Part shown: positions 44,086-54,500 of the stretch, piece after piece | Position numbering within the stretch: the stretch's first letter is position 1 | Layout: the number at the start of each line of letters is the position of its first letter | DNA from: Pseudomonadota bacterium | Lineage (GTDB): Bacteria; Pseudomonadota; Gammaproteobacteria; Steroidobacterales; Steroidobacteraceae | Direction of reading: 5' to 3' | Assembly: GCA_018240525.1 (NCBI GenBank) | Contig: JAFEFN010000014.1 | Location: 606,487 to 670,486, forward strand | DNA: 64,000 bases | Made by a program: the position numbers and the translations under genes | Notes under the pieces: model-generated | Told to the model about the DNA's origin: nothing | The model's database searches: none | Seen by the model: the letters and a program-made list of their open reading frames with translations, nothing else

Positions 44086-44406
44086 TCAAGCCTCCTCGAG
44101 CGTACACATGAGCGGGTGCTGGTTGTCACGGGCGTAGGTGGTCACCTGGGCGACCTTGGTTTCGGCGATCTCGTAGGTGAACACCCCGCACACGCCCTTG
44201 CCCTTGGTGTGCACCTCCAGCATGACGCGCGTCGCGTTCGGGCGGTTCAGGCTGAAGAACTTTTCCAGCACGTCGACGACAAACTCCATGGGGGTGTAGT
44301 CATCGTTGAGCAGCACGACCTGGTACAGGGGCGGGACTTTGACCTGCGGCTGCGCCTCCTCGACGAGGACGCCATTGTCGGGACGGGCCGGGTGGGGATC
44401 GGGCAT
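44086..44406 (-). CDS. clpS: ClpS adaptor protein (N-end rule)
   Basis: A 106-residue adaptor that binds proteins with Leu, Phe, Trp or Tyr at the N-terminus and delivers them to ClpAP. The family core LYQVVLLNDDYTPMEFVVDVLEKFF is present, with the NDD and MEFV residues lining the N-degron pocket, then VMLEVHTKGKGVCGVFTYEIAETKV. I use the ATG at 44404-44406; an upstream in-frame ATG at 44442 would add twelve non-family residues. The ribosome site is weak. It heads the clpS-clpA operon. Confidence 0.95.
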   Translation of the reverse strand: MPDPHPARPDNGVLVEEAQPQVKVPPLYQVVLLNDDYTPMEFVVDVLEKFFSLNRPNATRVMLEVHTKGKGVCGVFTYEIAETKVAQVTTYARDNQHPLMCTLEEA

Positions 44407-44609
44407 AGAGGTCTTTATAGGGGTCGCGAAACGGCAACACAAGTCCGGCAGAATGAGGCGTAGTTACTCTTGCAGAAACAATCGCTTGAGAGCACAAGCA
44501 CGGCAACCTATGATGGTCCGGCCCACGCAGCGCCAAGCTCGCGCGCGATGCGCTGCCGGCACGTGCAGGTGGCCTCGAGGATCATCACTAAGCCCATGCG
44601 TTTGCATCC

Positions 44610-45665
44610 ATGAATGCTGCTTCCTGGCTCGAGGCGCTGCCACCGCAGGAGCGCTGGGGCTCGCTGCTGCTCAAGGAGGGCCCGCGCATCGCCACCTGGG
44701 CCCTGGCCCTGGGGCTGGGCGTGCAGGCAGCATTGCTCGTGACGGACATGGCCGGTACCGGCGCCAAGCCCGCGCCAGCGACGGCCCAGGCGCGGCAGCG
44801 ACCGCCGCTGGACGTGCTCGCGATCACCAACGCGCACCTCTTCGGCGCCGCCCCGGCCGCCGCGCAGGACCCCAACAGCGCCTCGCCCTCGAACATCCCG
44901 CTGGTGCTCACCGGCACCATCGCCGGCAACGACCCGCAGAGCGGGCTGGCGATCCTCGGGCCGAACCCGCAGTCCGCCAAGGTGTATGCGGTCGGCGACA
45001 TGCTGCCCGGCAACGTGCGGCTGCATTCGGTGTACGTCGACCGCGTGATCATCGACCGCAACGGGCAGCTCGAGTCGATCGCCCTGCCCCACCAGAGCGC
45101 CGGTGCCGCCCCGCCGCCCTCGGTCGGCAACCTGGCCGCGGTCGACAACCCGCCGCTCGAGCGCATGCGGCGCATGGTGAGCGAGCAGCCGAACCTGATC
45201 GGCGACGTGCTGCGCGCCACCCCCGTGTTCGACAAGGGCCGGGTCACCGGCTTCCGCGTCTACCCGGGGCGCGATCGCACCGCCCTGGCGAAGCTCGGGC
45301 TGCACCCCGGGGACCAGGTCACGGCCATCAACGGCACGCCCCTCGATGACCGCGACCGCGGCGACCAGATCCTGAAGACGCTCTCCAGCGCCAGCGAGGC
45401 GCGCGTCACGATCATCCGCAACGGCCAGACCCAGGACCTGACGCTGAACCTTGCGCAGGTGGCGCAGGAGGCCGAGGGCCTGGCCGCGCAGCAGGTGCAG
45501 ACCGCCAGCGGCGGCCTCAACGTCACCGCGGCGGCGACCTCCAACGCCGCGGCGGCCGCCGCGCAGGCCTCCGGCGGCAGTCCCGAGCCGAACGTGGCCC
45601 CGGCACCGCCGCCGCTCATCCAGCCGCCCCCCGATCAACAGCAGCCGCCCGAGCCCGGCCAGTAG
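44610..45665 (+). CDS. gspC: type II secretion system protein GspC
   Basis: A 351-residue inner-membrane protein linking the secretin to the assembly platform. A short cytoplasmic N-terminus precedes a transmembrane helix (about 25-45). A homology region follows (LTGTIAGNDPQSGLAILG, KVYAVGDMLPG, VRLHSVYVDRVIIDRNGQLESIAL), then a PDZ domain (about 205-290; VTGFRVYPGRDRTALAKLGLHPGDQVTAINGTPL). The alanine/proline-rich tail is unusual in length. It is first of the gspC-D-E-F set. Confidence 0.93.
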   Translation: MNAASWLEALPPQERWGSLLLKEGPRIATWALALGLGVQAALLVTDMAGTGAKPAPATAQARQRPPLDVLAITNAHLFGAAPAAAQDPNSASPSNIPLVLTGTIAGNDPQSGLAILGPNPQSAKVYAVGDMLPGNVRLHSVYVDRVIIDRNGQLESIALPHQSAGAAPPPSVGNLAAVDNPPLERMRRMVSEQPNLIGDVLRATPVFDKGRVTGFRVYPGRDRTALAKLGLHPGDQVTAINGTPLDDRDRGDQILKTLSSASEARVTIIRNGQTQDLTLNLAQVAQEAEGLAAQQVQTASGGLNVTAAATSNAAAAAAQASGGSPEPNVAPAPPPLIQPPPDQQQPPEPGQ

Positions 45666-45697
45666 TGCGCCACACCGAAGTGTTAGGAACATCGCGA

Positions 45698-47848
45698 ATG
45701 ACAGGTCTACGTTCATGGCTGCCGTGCCTGGTCGCGGTGCTGCTGGCAGCCTCGCTGGCCTCGGCGCAGCAGGCCCAGCAGCGCATCACGCCGAACTTCA
45801 AGGACGCCGACATCCAGCAGATCGCCGAGGCGGTCGCCGCGGCCACCGGCAAGAACTTCATCATCGACCCGCGCGTGCGGGCGCAGGTGACGATGCTGTC
45901 GGCGACGCCGATGTCGCCCGATGCCTTCTACGAGGCCTTCCTGTCGATCCTGCAGGTGTACGGCTTCGTGGCCGTGCCGGCCGGCAAGGTCATCAAGATC
46001 CTGCCCGATGCCAATGCGCGGCAGTACCCGGCGAATGACCTGCCCGACCGCGTCAACCCGAGCTCGGACGAGATGGTGACGCAGGTGCTGGACGTGAAGA
46101 ACGTGAGCGCCGCGCAGCTGATCCCGATCCTGCGGCCGATGATCCCGCAGTACGGCCACCTGGCCGCCTACCCGGCCTCGAACATCCTCATCATCTCCGA
46201 CCACGCCTCCAACGTGGCGCGCATGATCCGCATCATCCGCCGCATCGACCAGGTCGGCAGCACCGACGTCGAGATCGTGCCGCTGCACGATGCCTCGGCG
46301 GCCGAGATCGTGCGCGTGGTCAACTCGCTCTACCAGGGCGCCAACGCCGCCGAGGGCGCCGCCGTGAAGGTGGTCGCCGACGAGCGCTCCAACAGCGTGC
46401 TGATCGGCGGGGAGCAGTCGCAGCGGCTGCGCATCCGCGCCCTGATCGCCCACCTGGACACCCCGCTCGAGTCCGGCGGCGACACGCGCGTGCGCTACCT
46501 GCACTACGCCGACGCGGAGAAGATCGCGCCGAAGCTGAAGGAGCAGATGACCGGCATCGCCCAGGCCACCGCCGGTGCCGGCGGTGGGGCGGCGGCGGGC
46601 GCCGCCCCCGGGGGCGGGGGCTCCGCGGCCGCCGTCGCCGAGCGCAACGCCATGGTGTGGGCCGACCCCACCAACAACGCGCTGGTCATCACCGCCCCGC
46701 CGAAGATCATGCGGGCGATCAACGACATCGTCGACAAGCTCGACATCCGCCGCCCGCAGGTGCTGGTCGAGGCGATCATCGCCGAGGTCGACGTCGACAA
46801 GGACGCCGAGCTGGGCGTGAACTGGGCGGCCTTCTCCGACGGCAACACCATCCCGGCCGGCTCCTTCGTCAGCCCGGTCGGCGGCACCAGCATCGTGGAC
46901 CTCGCCGGCGCGGTGCAGAACCCCGGCACGGCCAGCACGACCCTGCTGCAGGGCACGACGGTGGCCGTGGGCCGCATCATGGGCAGCGGCGTGAACTTCG
47001 CGGCCATGATCCGCGCCATCCGCGGGGACACCAACACCAACGTCATCGCCACCCCGTCCGCGGTCACCATGGACAACCAGGAGGCGGAGCTGAAGGTCGC
47101 GCAGGAGGTGCCGTTCGTCACCGGCCAGTACACCAACAGCAACGCCAACACCGGCACCGGCTCGGTCAACCCCTTCCAGACCATCCAGCGCGAGGAGGTG
47201 GGCACGATCCTCAAGGTGACGCCGACCATCTCCCCGGAGGGCTCGGCGGTGATGATGAAGATCTCGATCGAGAGCTCGAGCATCGGCCAGAAGCCGGCCG
47301 GCGCGGTCGACCTGGTCACCAACAAGCGCACCATCACCACCAACGTGCTCATCGAGGACGGCGGCGTGGTGGTGCTCGGCGGCCTGATCGAGGACAACAG
47401 CGTCAAGGGCGAGCAGCGCGTGCCCTACCTCGGCAACATCCCGCTGCTGGGCCTGCTGTTCAAGACGCGCAACGCGACCTCGACCAAGAACAACCTGATC
47501 ATGTTCATCCGCCCGAAGATCCTGCGCGACCAGGCGCAGGCGGCCTACGAGACGGACCTGAAGTACAACTACATGCGCGACCAGCAACGGAGCCTGGACT
47601 CGCAGCACGAGCTGGTGCCGCTGCTGCCGGGCGTGACGCGCGGCACGCTGAACCCGCTGCCGCCGCCCCCGCCGCAGCCGGCCGCGCACCTCGCCCCGGG
47701 GCAGCCCACGCCGGCCCCCTCGGCGGCCTTCCCGGTGGTCCCGCCGCCGGCCGGCGCGCCCCCGGTCGTCACCGACCCGAATGCCGCGACCGCCTCCCCG
47801 GCACCGGATGCGAACGCGACGCCGGCAACCGTGCCACCCAAGCCATGA
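45698..47848 (+). CDS. gspD: type II secretion system secretin GspD
   Basis: A 716-residue outer-membrane secretin. After the signal peptide (about 1-24) comes the N0 domain (NFKDADIQQIAEAVAAATGKNFIIDPRVRAQVTML), N1-N3 domains and the secretin barrel (VPFVTGQYTNSNANTGTGSVNPFQTIQREEVGTILKVTPTIS). The C-terminus is proline/alanine-rich (about 640-716); I see no obvious S-domain for a pilotin. A glycine-rich insert (AGAGGGAAAGAAPGGGG) interrupts N3. ATG at 45698 follows TTAGGAA; its stop overlaps the gspE ATG. Confidence 0.95.
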   Translation: MTGLRSWLPCLVAVLLAASLASAQQAQQRITPNFKDADIQQIAEAVAAATGKNFIIDPRVRAQVTMLSATPMSPDAFYEAFLSILQVYGFVAVPAGKVIKILPDANARQYPANDLPDRVNPSSDEMVTQVLDVKNVSAAQLIPILRPMIPQYGHLAAYPASNILIISDHASNVARMIRIIRRIDQVGSTDVEIVPLHDASAAEIVRVVNSLYQGANAAEGAAVKVVADERSNSVLIGGEQSQRLRIRALIAHLDTPLESGGDTRVRYLHYADAEKIAPKLKEQMTGIAQATAGAGGGAAAGAAPGGGGSAAAVAERNAMVWADPTNNALVITAPPKIMRAINDIVDKLDIRRPQVLVEAIIAEVDVDKDAELGVNWAAFSDGNTIPAGSFVSPVGGTSIVDLAGAVQNPGTASTTLLQGTTVAVGRIMGSGVNFAAMIRAIRGDTNTNVIATPSAVTMDNQEAELKVAQEVPFVTGQYTNSNANTGTGSVNPFQTIQREEVGTILKVTPTISPEGSAVMMKISIESSSIGQKPAGAVDLVTNKRTITTNVLIEDGGVVVLGGLIEDNSVKGEQRVPYLGNIPLLGLLFKTRNATSTKNNLIMFIRPKILRDQAQAAYETDLKYNYMRDQQRSLDSQHELVPLLPGVTRGTLNPLPPPPPQPAAHLAPGQPTPAPSAAFPVVPPPAGAPPVVTDPNAATASPAPDANATPATVPPKP

Positions 47849-49350
47849 GCACCCCCGAGGCACAGGCCCCCCTCGCGGCGCGCGCCGCGCCCGATCCGCG
47901 GCTGTCGTTCGCCTTCGCCAAGCGGCACGGGGTGATCGTGAACCGCGTGGTCGATGGCATCGTCGAGTGCACCTACCGCGAGAGCGCCACCCCGGCGGCG
48001 CTCGCCGAGGTGCGCCGCTACGTGCGCCGGCCGCTCAAGCTCGAGCGCGTGCCCGAGGAGAAGTTCGAGGAGCTGCTGCGCCGCGCCTACGAGGCCGGCT
48101 CGGGCACCATGCAGGCGGTCGAGGGGCTGGACGATGCCACCGATCTCGCCCACCTCGCCCAGGACCTGCCCGAGCAGGCGGACCTGCTGGACAGCAACGA
48201 CGATGCGCCGATCATCCGCCTGATCAACGCCGTGCTCACGCAGGCGGTGAAGGAGAACGCCTCGGACATCCACGTCGAGCCGTTCGAGAACCGCCTCGTC
48301 GTGCGCTTCCGCGTCGACGGGGTGCTGCGCGAGGTGCTGCAGTCGCGCCGCGCGGTGGCCCCGCTGGTGGTCTCGCGCATCAAGGTGATGTCGCGGCTGG
48401 ACATCGCCGAGAAGCGCCTGCCGCAGGACGGCCGCATCAGCCTGAAGATCGCCGGGCGCTCGGTGGACGTGCGCGTCTCGACCATCCCTTCCGGCCACGG
48501 CGAGCGGGTGGTGCTGCGTATCCTGGACAAGCAGGCCGGCAAGCTCGACCTGGGCGAGCTGGGCATGGACCCGCGCCTGCAGGCGCAGATGGACGAGCTC
48601 ATCCACAAGCCGCACGGCATCCTCCTGGTCACCGGCCCCACCGGCTCGGGCAAGACCACGACGCTGTATGCCGCGCTCGAGCGCCTGAACGACAACACCC
48701 AGAACATCATGACGGTCGAGGACCCGATCGAGTACTACATCGACGGCATCGGCCAGACCCAGGTGAACACCAAGGTCGAGATGACCTTCGCGCGCGGCCT
48801 GCGCGCCATCCTGCGCCAGGACCCCGACGTGGTGCTGATCGGCGAGATCCGCGACCTGGAGACCGCGCAGATCGCCGTGCAGGCGAGCCTCACCGGGCAC
48901 CTGGTGCTGTCCACCCTGCACACCAACACCGCCGCCGGCGCGATCACGCGCCTGCGCGACATGGGCATCGAGCCGTTCCTGCTGTCCTCGAGCCTGATCG
49001 GCGTGCTGGCGCAGCGCCTGGTGCGCGTGCTCAGCCCGGACACCAAGGAACCCTTCATCGCCGGGGAGTACGAGCGGCGCCTGCTGAACCTGGCCCCCGG
49101 GGAGCCCTCCCCGACCCTGTACCGCCCCGGCCGCGATGCCTCCGGGGGCTACCGCGGGCGCTCCGGAATCTACGAGCTCATCACCGTCGACGATGCCATG
49201 CGCACCATGATCCACGACGGTGCCTCCGAGCACGAGATCGAGCGCCACGCGCGCCTCACCACCCCCTCGATCCGCGACGACGGCCGCGCGCGCGTGCTGC
49301 GCGGGGAGACGACGCTCGAGGAGATCCTGCGCGTGACGCGCGAGGACTAG
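47845..49350 (+). CDS. gspE: type II secretion ATPase GspE lacking the zinc-binding cysteines
   Basis: A 501-residue hexameric ATPase powering pseudopilus assembly. The N-terminal domains (about 1-120) bind GspL. The RecA-like domain has Walker A GPTGSGKTTTLY (264-275), the aspartate box VMTVEDPIEY-like NIMTVEDPIEYYI, Walker B RAILRQDPDVVLIGEIRD and the histidine box GHLVLSTLHTN. The zinc module between, normally two CxxC pairs near 397-434, here reads LSPDTKEPF and LYRPGRDASGGYRGR, with no cysteines. The rest, including RSGIYELI, is intact, so the enzyme is probably functional. Its ATG overlaps the gspD stop as ATGA. Confidence 0.95.
   Translation: MSTPEAQAPLAARAAPDPRLSFAFAKRHGVIVNRVVDGIVECTYRESATPAALAEVRRYVRRPLKLERVPEEKFEELLRRAYEAGSGTMQAVEGLDDATDLAHLAQDLPEQADLLDSNDDAPIIRLINAVLTQAVKENASDIHVEPFENRLVVRFRVDGVLREVLQSRRAVAPLVVSRIKVMSRLDIAEKRLPQDGRISLKIAGRSVDVRVSTIPSGHGERVVLRILDKQAGKLDLGELGMDPRLQAQMDELIHKPHGILLVTGPTGSGKTTTLYAALERLNDNTQNIMTVEDPIEYYIDGIGQTQVNTKVEMTFARGLRAILRQDPDVVLIGEIRDLETAQIAVQASLTGHLVLSTLHTNTAAGAITRLRDMGIEPFLLSSSLIGVLAQRLVRVLSPDTKEPFIAGEYERRLLNLAPGEPSPTLYRPGRDASGGYRGRSGIYELITVDDAMRTMIHDGASEHEIERHARLTTPSIRDDGRARVLRGETTLEEILRVTRED
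49342..49346 (+). promoter_or_regulatory. gspF: ribosome binding site GAGGA that decides the gspF start
   Basis: GAGGA inside the last codons of gspE, 8 bases before CTG at 49355. The spacing is optimal, and no ATG, GTG or TTG lies between it and the conserved N-terminal GAFEYTAL of GspF. It therefore supports CTG as the initiation codon. Confidence 0.65.
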
Positions 49351-49354
49351 TCCG

Positions 49355-50569
49355 CTGGGCGCCTTCGAATACACGGCCCTGGAGGCAGGCGGGCGCGAGC
49401 GCACCGGCATCCTCGAGGGCGACACCCCGCGCCACATCCGCCAGCTGCTGCGCGAGCAGCAGCTGCTGCCGGTCACGGTCACGGAAGTGGCGCAGAAGGA
49501 GGCCAAGCGCCAGAAATCCTTCAGCTTCGCGCGGCGCGTCTCGGCCGGGGACCTGGCGCTGTTCACCCGCCAGCTGGCCACCCTCACCCGCGCCGGCCTG
49601 CCGCTCGAGGAGGCCCTGGGGGCGGTGGCCCAGCAGACCGAGAAGCCCCGCGTGCAGGCGATCATCGCCGGGGTGCGCGCCAAGGTCATGGAGGGGCATA
49701 CCCTGGCCGACGGCTTCGCCGAGTTCCCGCGCATCTTCCCGGAGATCTACCGCGCCACGGTCTCGGCCGGCGAGCAGGCCGGGCACCTGGACAACGTCCT
49801 GGAGCGCCTCGCCGACTACACCGAGAGCCGCGAGCAGATCCGCCAGAACGTGCTGGCCGCGATGCTCTACCCCATCGCCCTGAGCGTCATGTGCTTCATG
49901 ATCGTCACGGCGCTGCTGGTGTTCGTGGTGCCCAAGGTGGTCTCGGTGTTCGAGGCCAGCAAGGCCAAGCTGCCCTTCATCACCCAGGCGCTGATCGGCA
50001 CCAGCGACTTCCTGCGCGTCTACGGCATCTACCTGCTGATCGCCGCAGGCCTGGGCGTCTGGCTGTTCCGGCGCTGGCTGCGCGACCCGGGCAACCGGCG
50101 CAGGTTCCACCGCCTGCAGCTGCGCGTGCCGGTGCTCGGCAAGCTGCTGCGCGGGTTCAATACCGCGCGCTTCACGCGCACCTTCAGCATCCTCTCGGGC
50201 AGCGCGGTCCCGGTGCTGGAGGCGCTGCGCATCTCCGGCGAGGTGGTCACGAACCTGCCGATGCGCGATGCGGTGGCCGAGGCCTCCGCGCGCGTGCGCG
50301 AGGGCGCCCCGATCGGCCGCTCGCTCGCCGTCAGCCGCCTGTTCCCGCCGATGACCATCCACCTGATCTCCAGCGGCGAGTCGAGCGGCCAGCTCGAGCA
50401 GATGCTCGAGCGCGCCGCGCTCAGCCAGGAACGCGACCTCAACAGCCTCCTGTCGGCGATGGTCGGCCTGCTCGGACCGGCCCTCATCGTCATGATGGGC
50501 CTGTTCGTCATGGGCATCGTCTTTGCGATGCTGCTGCCGATCTTCCAGATGAACGACCTCATCCACTGA
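49355..50569 (+). CDS. gspF: type II secretion inner-membrane platform protein GspF (CTG start)
   Basis: A 404-residue polytopic protein that connects the GspE ATPase to pseudopilus growth. The family N-terminus appears as GAFEYTALEAGGRERTGILEGDTPRHIRQLL. Two repeated domains follow, with LATLTRAGLPLEEALGAVA and FTRTFSILSGSAVPVLEALRI, and three transmembrane segments (about 170-195, 215-240, 370-395). The first usable ATG-like codon (GTG at 49487) would remove 44 conserved residues, so the gene most likely begins at CTG 49355, after GAGGA. A miscalled base at an ATG cannot be excluded. The operon stops here: gspG onward is not in the window. Confidence 0.88.
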   Translation: MGAFEYTALEAGGRERTGILEGDTPRHIRQLLREQQLLPVTVTEVAQKEAKRQKSFSFARRVSAGDLALFTRQLATLTRAGLPLEEALGAVAQQTEKPRVQAIIAGVRAKVMEGHTLADGFAEFPRIFPEIYRATVSAGEQAGHLDNVLERLADYTESREQIRQNVLAAMLYPIALSVMCFMIVTALLVFVVPKVVSVFEASKAKLPFITQALIGTSDFLRVYGIYLLIAAGLGVWLFRRWLRDPGNRRRFHRLQLRVPVLGKLLRGFNTARFTRTFSILSGSAVPVLEALRISGEVVTNLPMRDAVAEASARVREGAPIGRSLAVSRLFPPMTIHLISSGESSGQLEQMLERAALSQERDLNSLLSAMVGLLGPALIVMMGLFVMGIVFAMLLPIFQMNDLIH

Positions 50570-50701
50570 AGCGGCGCCCGCGCCGGCCGTCGCCGGTTCG
50601 CGGCCCCCAGCTAGCAGCGCGTCACAAAGCCCCGCGCACCCGTTGCATCTGTCACGCGATCTGATTTAAGTTCGCGCCGTCAAACTCCCGCGCACCCCCG
50701 C

Positions 50702-50968
50702 ATGAGCGAGAAGCCGGAAGACGAATTCGAGGACGAGGAGGACGACGACGAGGTCGCCGACGAGGGCGACGTCGACCTCGACCAGGTGACCAAGGACCTG
50801 GATCTGGCCAAGCGCCGCGCCGCCAAGTCCGGGGATCCTGCGTGGCGGCGCCTCGAGAAGCTCTTCGAGGAAAAGCACACCGCCGAGCTCACCAGCGACT
50901 TCGAGGACTACGACATCGACCTGCCCGGGGAGCCGCGCAAGCCGCGCCGCAAGCCGCGCGCCAGCTGA
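50702..50968 (+). CDS. small acidic protein of unknown function
   Basis: An 88-residue protein. It has a very acidic first third (EDEFEDEEDDDEVADEGDVDLD), then a helical segment GDPAWRRLEKLFEEKHTAELTSDFEDYDID and a basic proline tail (RKPRRKPRAS). The middle resembles the small PA3496-type proteins linked with envelope integrity in Pseudomonas, but the similarity is weak. No transmembrane segment. An upstream TTGCAT with a poor -10 17 bases on may be its promoter. It is separated from gspF by 132 bases. Confidence 0.65.
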   Translation: MSEKPEDEFEDEEDDDEVADEGDVDLDQVTKDLDLAKRRAAKSGDPAWRRLEKLFEEKHTAELTSDFEDYDIDLPGEPRKPRRKPRAS

Positions 50969-51161
50969 CCCGCTGCCGCGCGCCGCGCGAGTGCAGGCGC
51001 ATGGCCATCCGGAGCGGGTTGGCGAGGCCGCGTGCGGGGTGAAGTGCCGGCGCCCCCCAGGCCGGACGGCCGGCATCGGCCGCCAAATCGCGACGCAGTT
51101 CCCGGTGGCCTCACTGCGACGCTGCTAGCCTGCGGGGGATCTAAATTCCGGAGGTTCGCGC

Positions 51162-51425
51162 ATGCACCGCATCGGAAACATCGTCGCCACGATGACTCTT
51201 AGCACCCTCGCAATCTGCGCCGGCACCGCTGCTGCAGCGGATCCGCCCGCTGCGCCCAGCACCGTGCAGCCCGCTGCACCGGCCGCCGACCAGGCCAAGA
51301 TCACCAAGTCGCGGTCCAACATCCAGAACAACCGCCAGGCTGCACCGGCGACAGCCGACTCGCCATCCACGGACCCGAAGCAGCTGGTGAAGCCGAAGAC
51401 CAAATCCAACCAGTCCAACGACTGA
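51162..51425 (+). CDS. small exported protein of unknown function
   Basis: An 87-residue product with a signal peptide (about 1-25, ending in AAAA-D) followed by a low-complexity alanine/proline/lysine/asparagine mature chain (SRSNIQNNRQAAPATADSP). No cysteine or known motif. GGAGG lies 6 bases before the ATG. It could be a periplasmic or secreted disordered protein. Function unknown. Confidence 0.6.
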   Translation: MHRIGNIVATMTLSTLAICAGTAAAADPPAAPSTVQPAAPAADQAKITKSRSNIQNNRQAAPATADSPSTDPKQLVKPKTKSNQSND

Positions 51426-51540
51426 GCTGGGCCGGGGACGGGCGTGGCGGCTGGCGCTTCCGGGTAGCTCGCCCGGCAGCGCCGGGGCAGCCCTAAAACC
51501 ACCACGGCTGCTGTTGGTTGCGTGGCGCATCGTGGTTGCG

Positions 51541-54500
51541 TCAGTGGAAATCCCGAGAGCGCGTCAGCAAGTCCCCCAAGAGCGCCGAGCGGTCGATGAG
51601 CCGGTGCGCGATCAGGTGGCACACCCCTTCCTGGTGCTGCAGTTCCCCATGCACTTCCAGGAGGCGTGCTTCGAGCAGCGCCGGGCGCTGCTCGCGCCCG
51701 ACGCGCTCCCACACGATGACGTTCACCTGGCCACTCTCGTCCTCGAGGGTGAGGAAAGTCACCCCGCCGGCCGTGCCCGGGCGCTGGCGCATGAGGACGA
51801 TGCCGGCGGTGCGCACCCTGGCGCCATGGCCGGTGTTTTTCAGCTCCTGTGCCGTGAGCAGCGCGCCGGCCTTCAGGCGTGCGCGCAGCAGCGCGAGCGG
51901 ATGCCGTCCCAGGGTGAGGCCGATGGAGGCGTAGTCGGCGACGATCCCCTGCCCTTCCGTCGGCAGCGGCAAGAGCGGCTGCCCCTCCCCGGCCACGACT
52001 CCGCGGGTCTCCCTGAAATCCAGCGGCAGCGCCCGCTCGGTGCCGGCCACTTCCCAGAAGGCCAGGTGCCGGTTGCCGCTCAGGGCCGCGAAGGCGCCGG
52101 CCGCGGCCAGGGCCTCGAGATCACCGCGGTCGAGCCCTGCCCGCGCGCTTAAGTCCTGCACGCTCGCGAACCCCTGCCGTTCACGGGCCGCCACCAGGCG
52201 CTGCGCACCGGCTTCGCTGAGCGACTTCACCAGCCGCAGCCCCAGGCGCAGCGCCGGCTCGCCGTCCTCGCGCCGCTCCAGGGAGGATTCCCAGCCGCTC
52301 GCGCAGGCATCCACGGGGCGCACCTCCACCCCGTGCGCGCGCGCATCGCGCACCAGCTGCGCCGGGGCATAGAAGCCCATCGGCTGGGAATTCAGGAGCG
52401 CACAGCAGAAGGCGGCCGGTTCGTAGTGCTTCAGCCACGCCGAGTCGTACACCAGCAAGGCGAAGCTCATCGCATGCGACTGGGGGAAACCATAGTCCCC
52501 AAAGCCCAGCATCTGCTTGTAGATGCGCTCGGCGAAATCAGGCGAATAACCCCTCTGGTGCATGCCCACGAGAAGACGCTCGCGGAACGGCTCGAGCCCT
52601 CCGCTGCGCTTCCAGGCCGCCATCGCGCGGCGCAGTGCATCGGCCTCCCCCGGCGTGAATCCCGCCGCGACGATGGCGATCTGCATCACCTGCTCCTGGA
52701 AGATGGGCACCCCCAGGGTGCGGTGCAGCACCTCGCGCACCTCCGCGCTCGGGTACTCGACCTTCTCCTGCGAGGCACGCCGGCGCAGGTAGGGGTGCAC
52801 CATGTCCCCCTGGATGGGACCCGGGCGCACGATCGCCACCTCGATGACGAGGTCGTAGTAGCAGCGCGGCTTCAGGCGCGGCAGCATCGCCATCTGCGCG
52901 CGCGACTCGATCTGGAACACCCCGACGGTGTCGGCCGCGCAGATCATGTCGTACACCTTCGGATCCTCGGCCTGGGGTGTGCCGAGCGTGTGCTTCGTGC
53001 CTCGGTAGGCATTGACCAGTTCGAACGCGCGCCGGAGCGCGCTCAGCATGCCGAGCGCCAGCAGGTCGACCTTGAGCAGGCCCAGGTCATTGAGGTCATC
53101 CTTGTCCCACTGCACCACGGTGCGCTCGGGCATGGCGGCGTTCTCGACCGGCACCAGGTCCTCGAGCCGGTCCGCGGCGATCACGAAGCCGCCGACGTGC
53201 TGCGACAGGTGGCGCGGGAAGCCGGGGTGCGCGACCAGTTCCTGCGCCAGCGGCAGCAGGAGCTGCAGCCACGGGGCGCCCACGTCGAAGCCGGCCGCGC
53301 GCATGCGCTCGGTCATCTGCGCACTGCCGTCCCACCACTGCATGACCTTGGCGAGCTTGCCGCTGTCCTCGACGGAGAGTCCGAAGACCTTGCCCAGATC
53401 GCGCAGCGCACTGCGCGGGCGGTACATGATGACCGTGGCGGCGATGGCGGCCCGCTCGCGCCCGTACTTGGCGTAGACGTACTGCAGCACCTCCTCGCGT
53501 CGGTCGTGCTCGAAGTCGATGTCGATGTCCGGCGGTTCGTTGCGCTCCTTGGAGATGAAGCGCTCGAACAGCAGCGCCGCCCCGCGCTGCGGGTCGACCG
53601 AGGTGATCCCTAAGCAGTAGCACACCCGGGAGTTGGCCGCGGACCCGCGCCCCTGGCACAGGATCGAGCGGCTGCGGGCCCAGGCGACGATGTCGTGCAC
53701 GGTGAGGAAGTACGGCTCGTACTTCAGTTCCGCGATGAGCGCGAGCTCGTGCTCGATGGCGCGGCGCTCGCTCTCGGGCACCCCCTCGCTCCAGCGCCAG
53801 CGTGCGCCCGCCTCGGTCAGTTCGCGCAGGTAGCTGGTCGGGGTGTGTCCTTCGGGCACCAGCTCGCGCGGGTACTCGTAGCGCAGCTCGTCCAGGCTGA
53901 ACCGGCAGGCGGCGGCGACCTGCACGCTCTCCTGCAGCAGCCCGGGCGGATACAGGCGCGCCAGGCGCTCCGGCTCGCGCAGGTAGCGCTCCCCGTTCGG
54001 GTACAGCCGCGTGCCCGCCTCGGCCACCGGCACGCCCAGGCGGATCGCGGTGAGCGCATCCTGCAGCGGCCGCCGCTGGCGCACGTGCATGTGCACATCG
54101 CCGCTGGCGACGAGCCGCACGCGCAGCTGCTCACCCAGCCGGCGGATGCGGCGCAGGTGCGCGGCATCATCGCCATTGCGCAGCAGCTCCACGGCAAAGC
54201 GCAGGTGCGGGCAGCGCGCGGCGAGCCAGCCGGCTTCCTCGGCGCGCACCTCCGCGCCGGGCAGCCACAGGATGAAGCACTGCGGCAGCGGCAGCGCCTC
54301 GAGGTCCGCGCGGCTTAAGCGGTATTGCCCCTTCTGCGCCTGGCGGCGGCCGCGGGTGATCAGGCGGCACAGCTGCGCGTAGCCCTGGCGGTTGATGGCC
54401 AGGGCCGCGAACCTCAGGCCGCAGTCCAGGCGGAACTCGGACCCGACGATGAGCTGCAGCGGCCGCTCCTTCGCGGCCACGTGCGCACGCACCACGCCCG

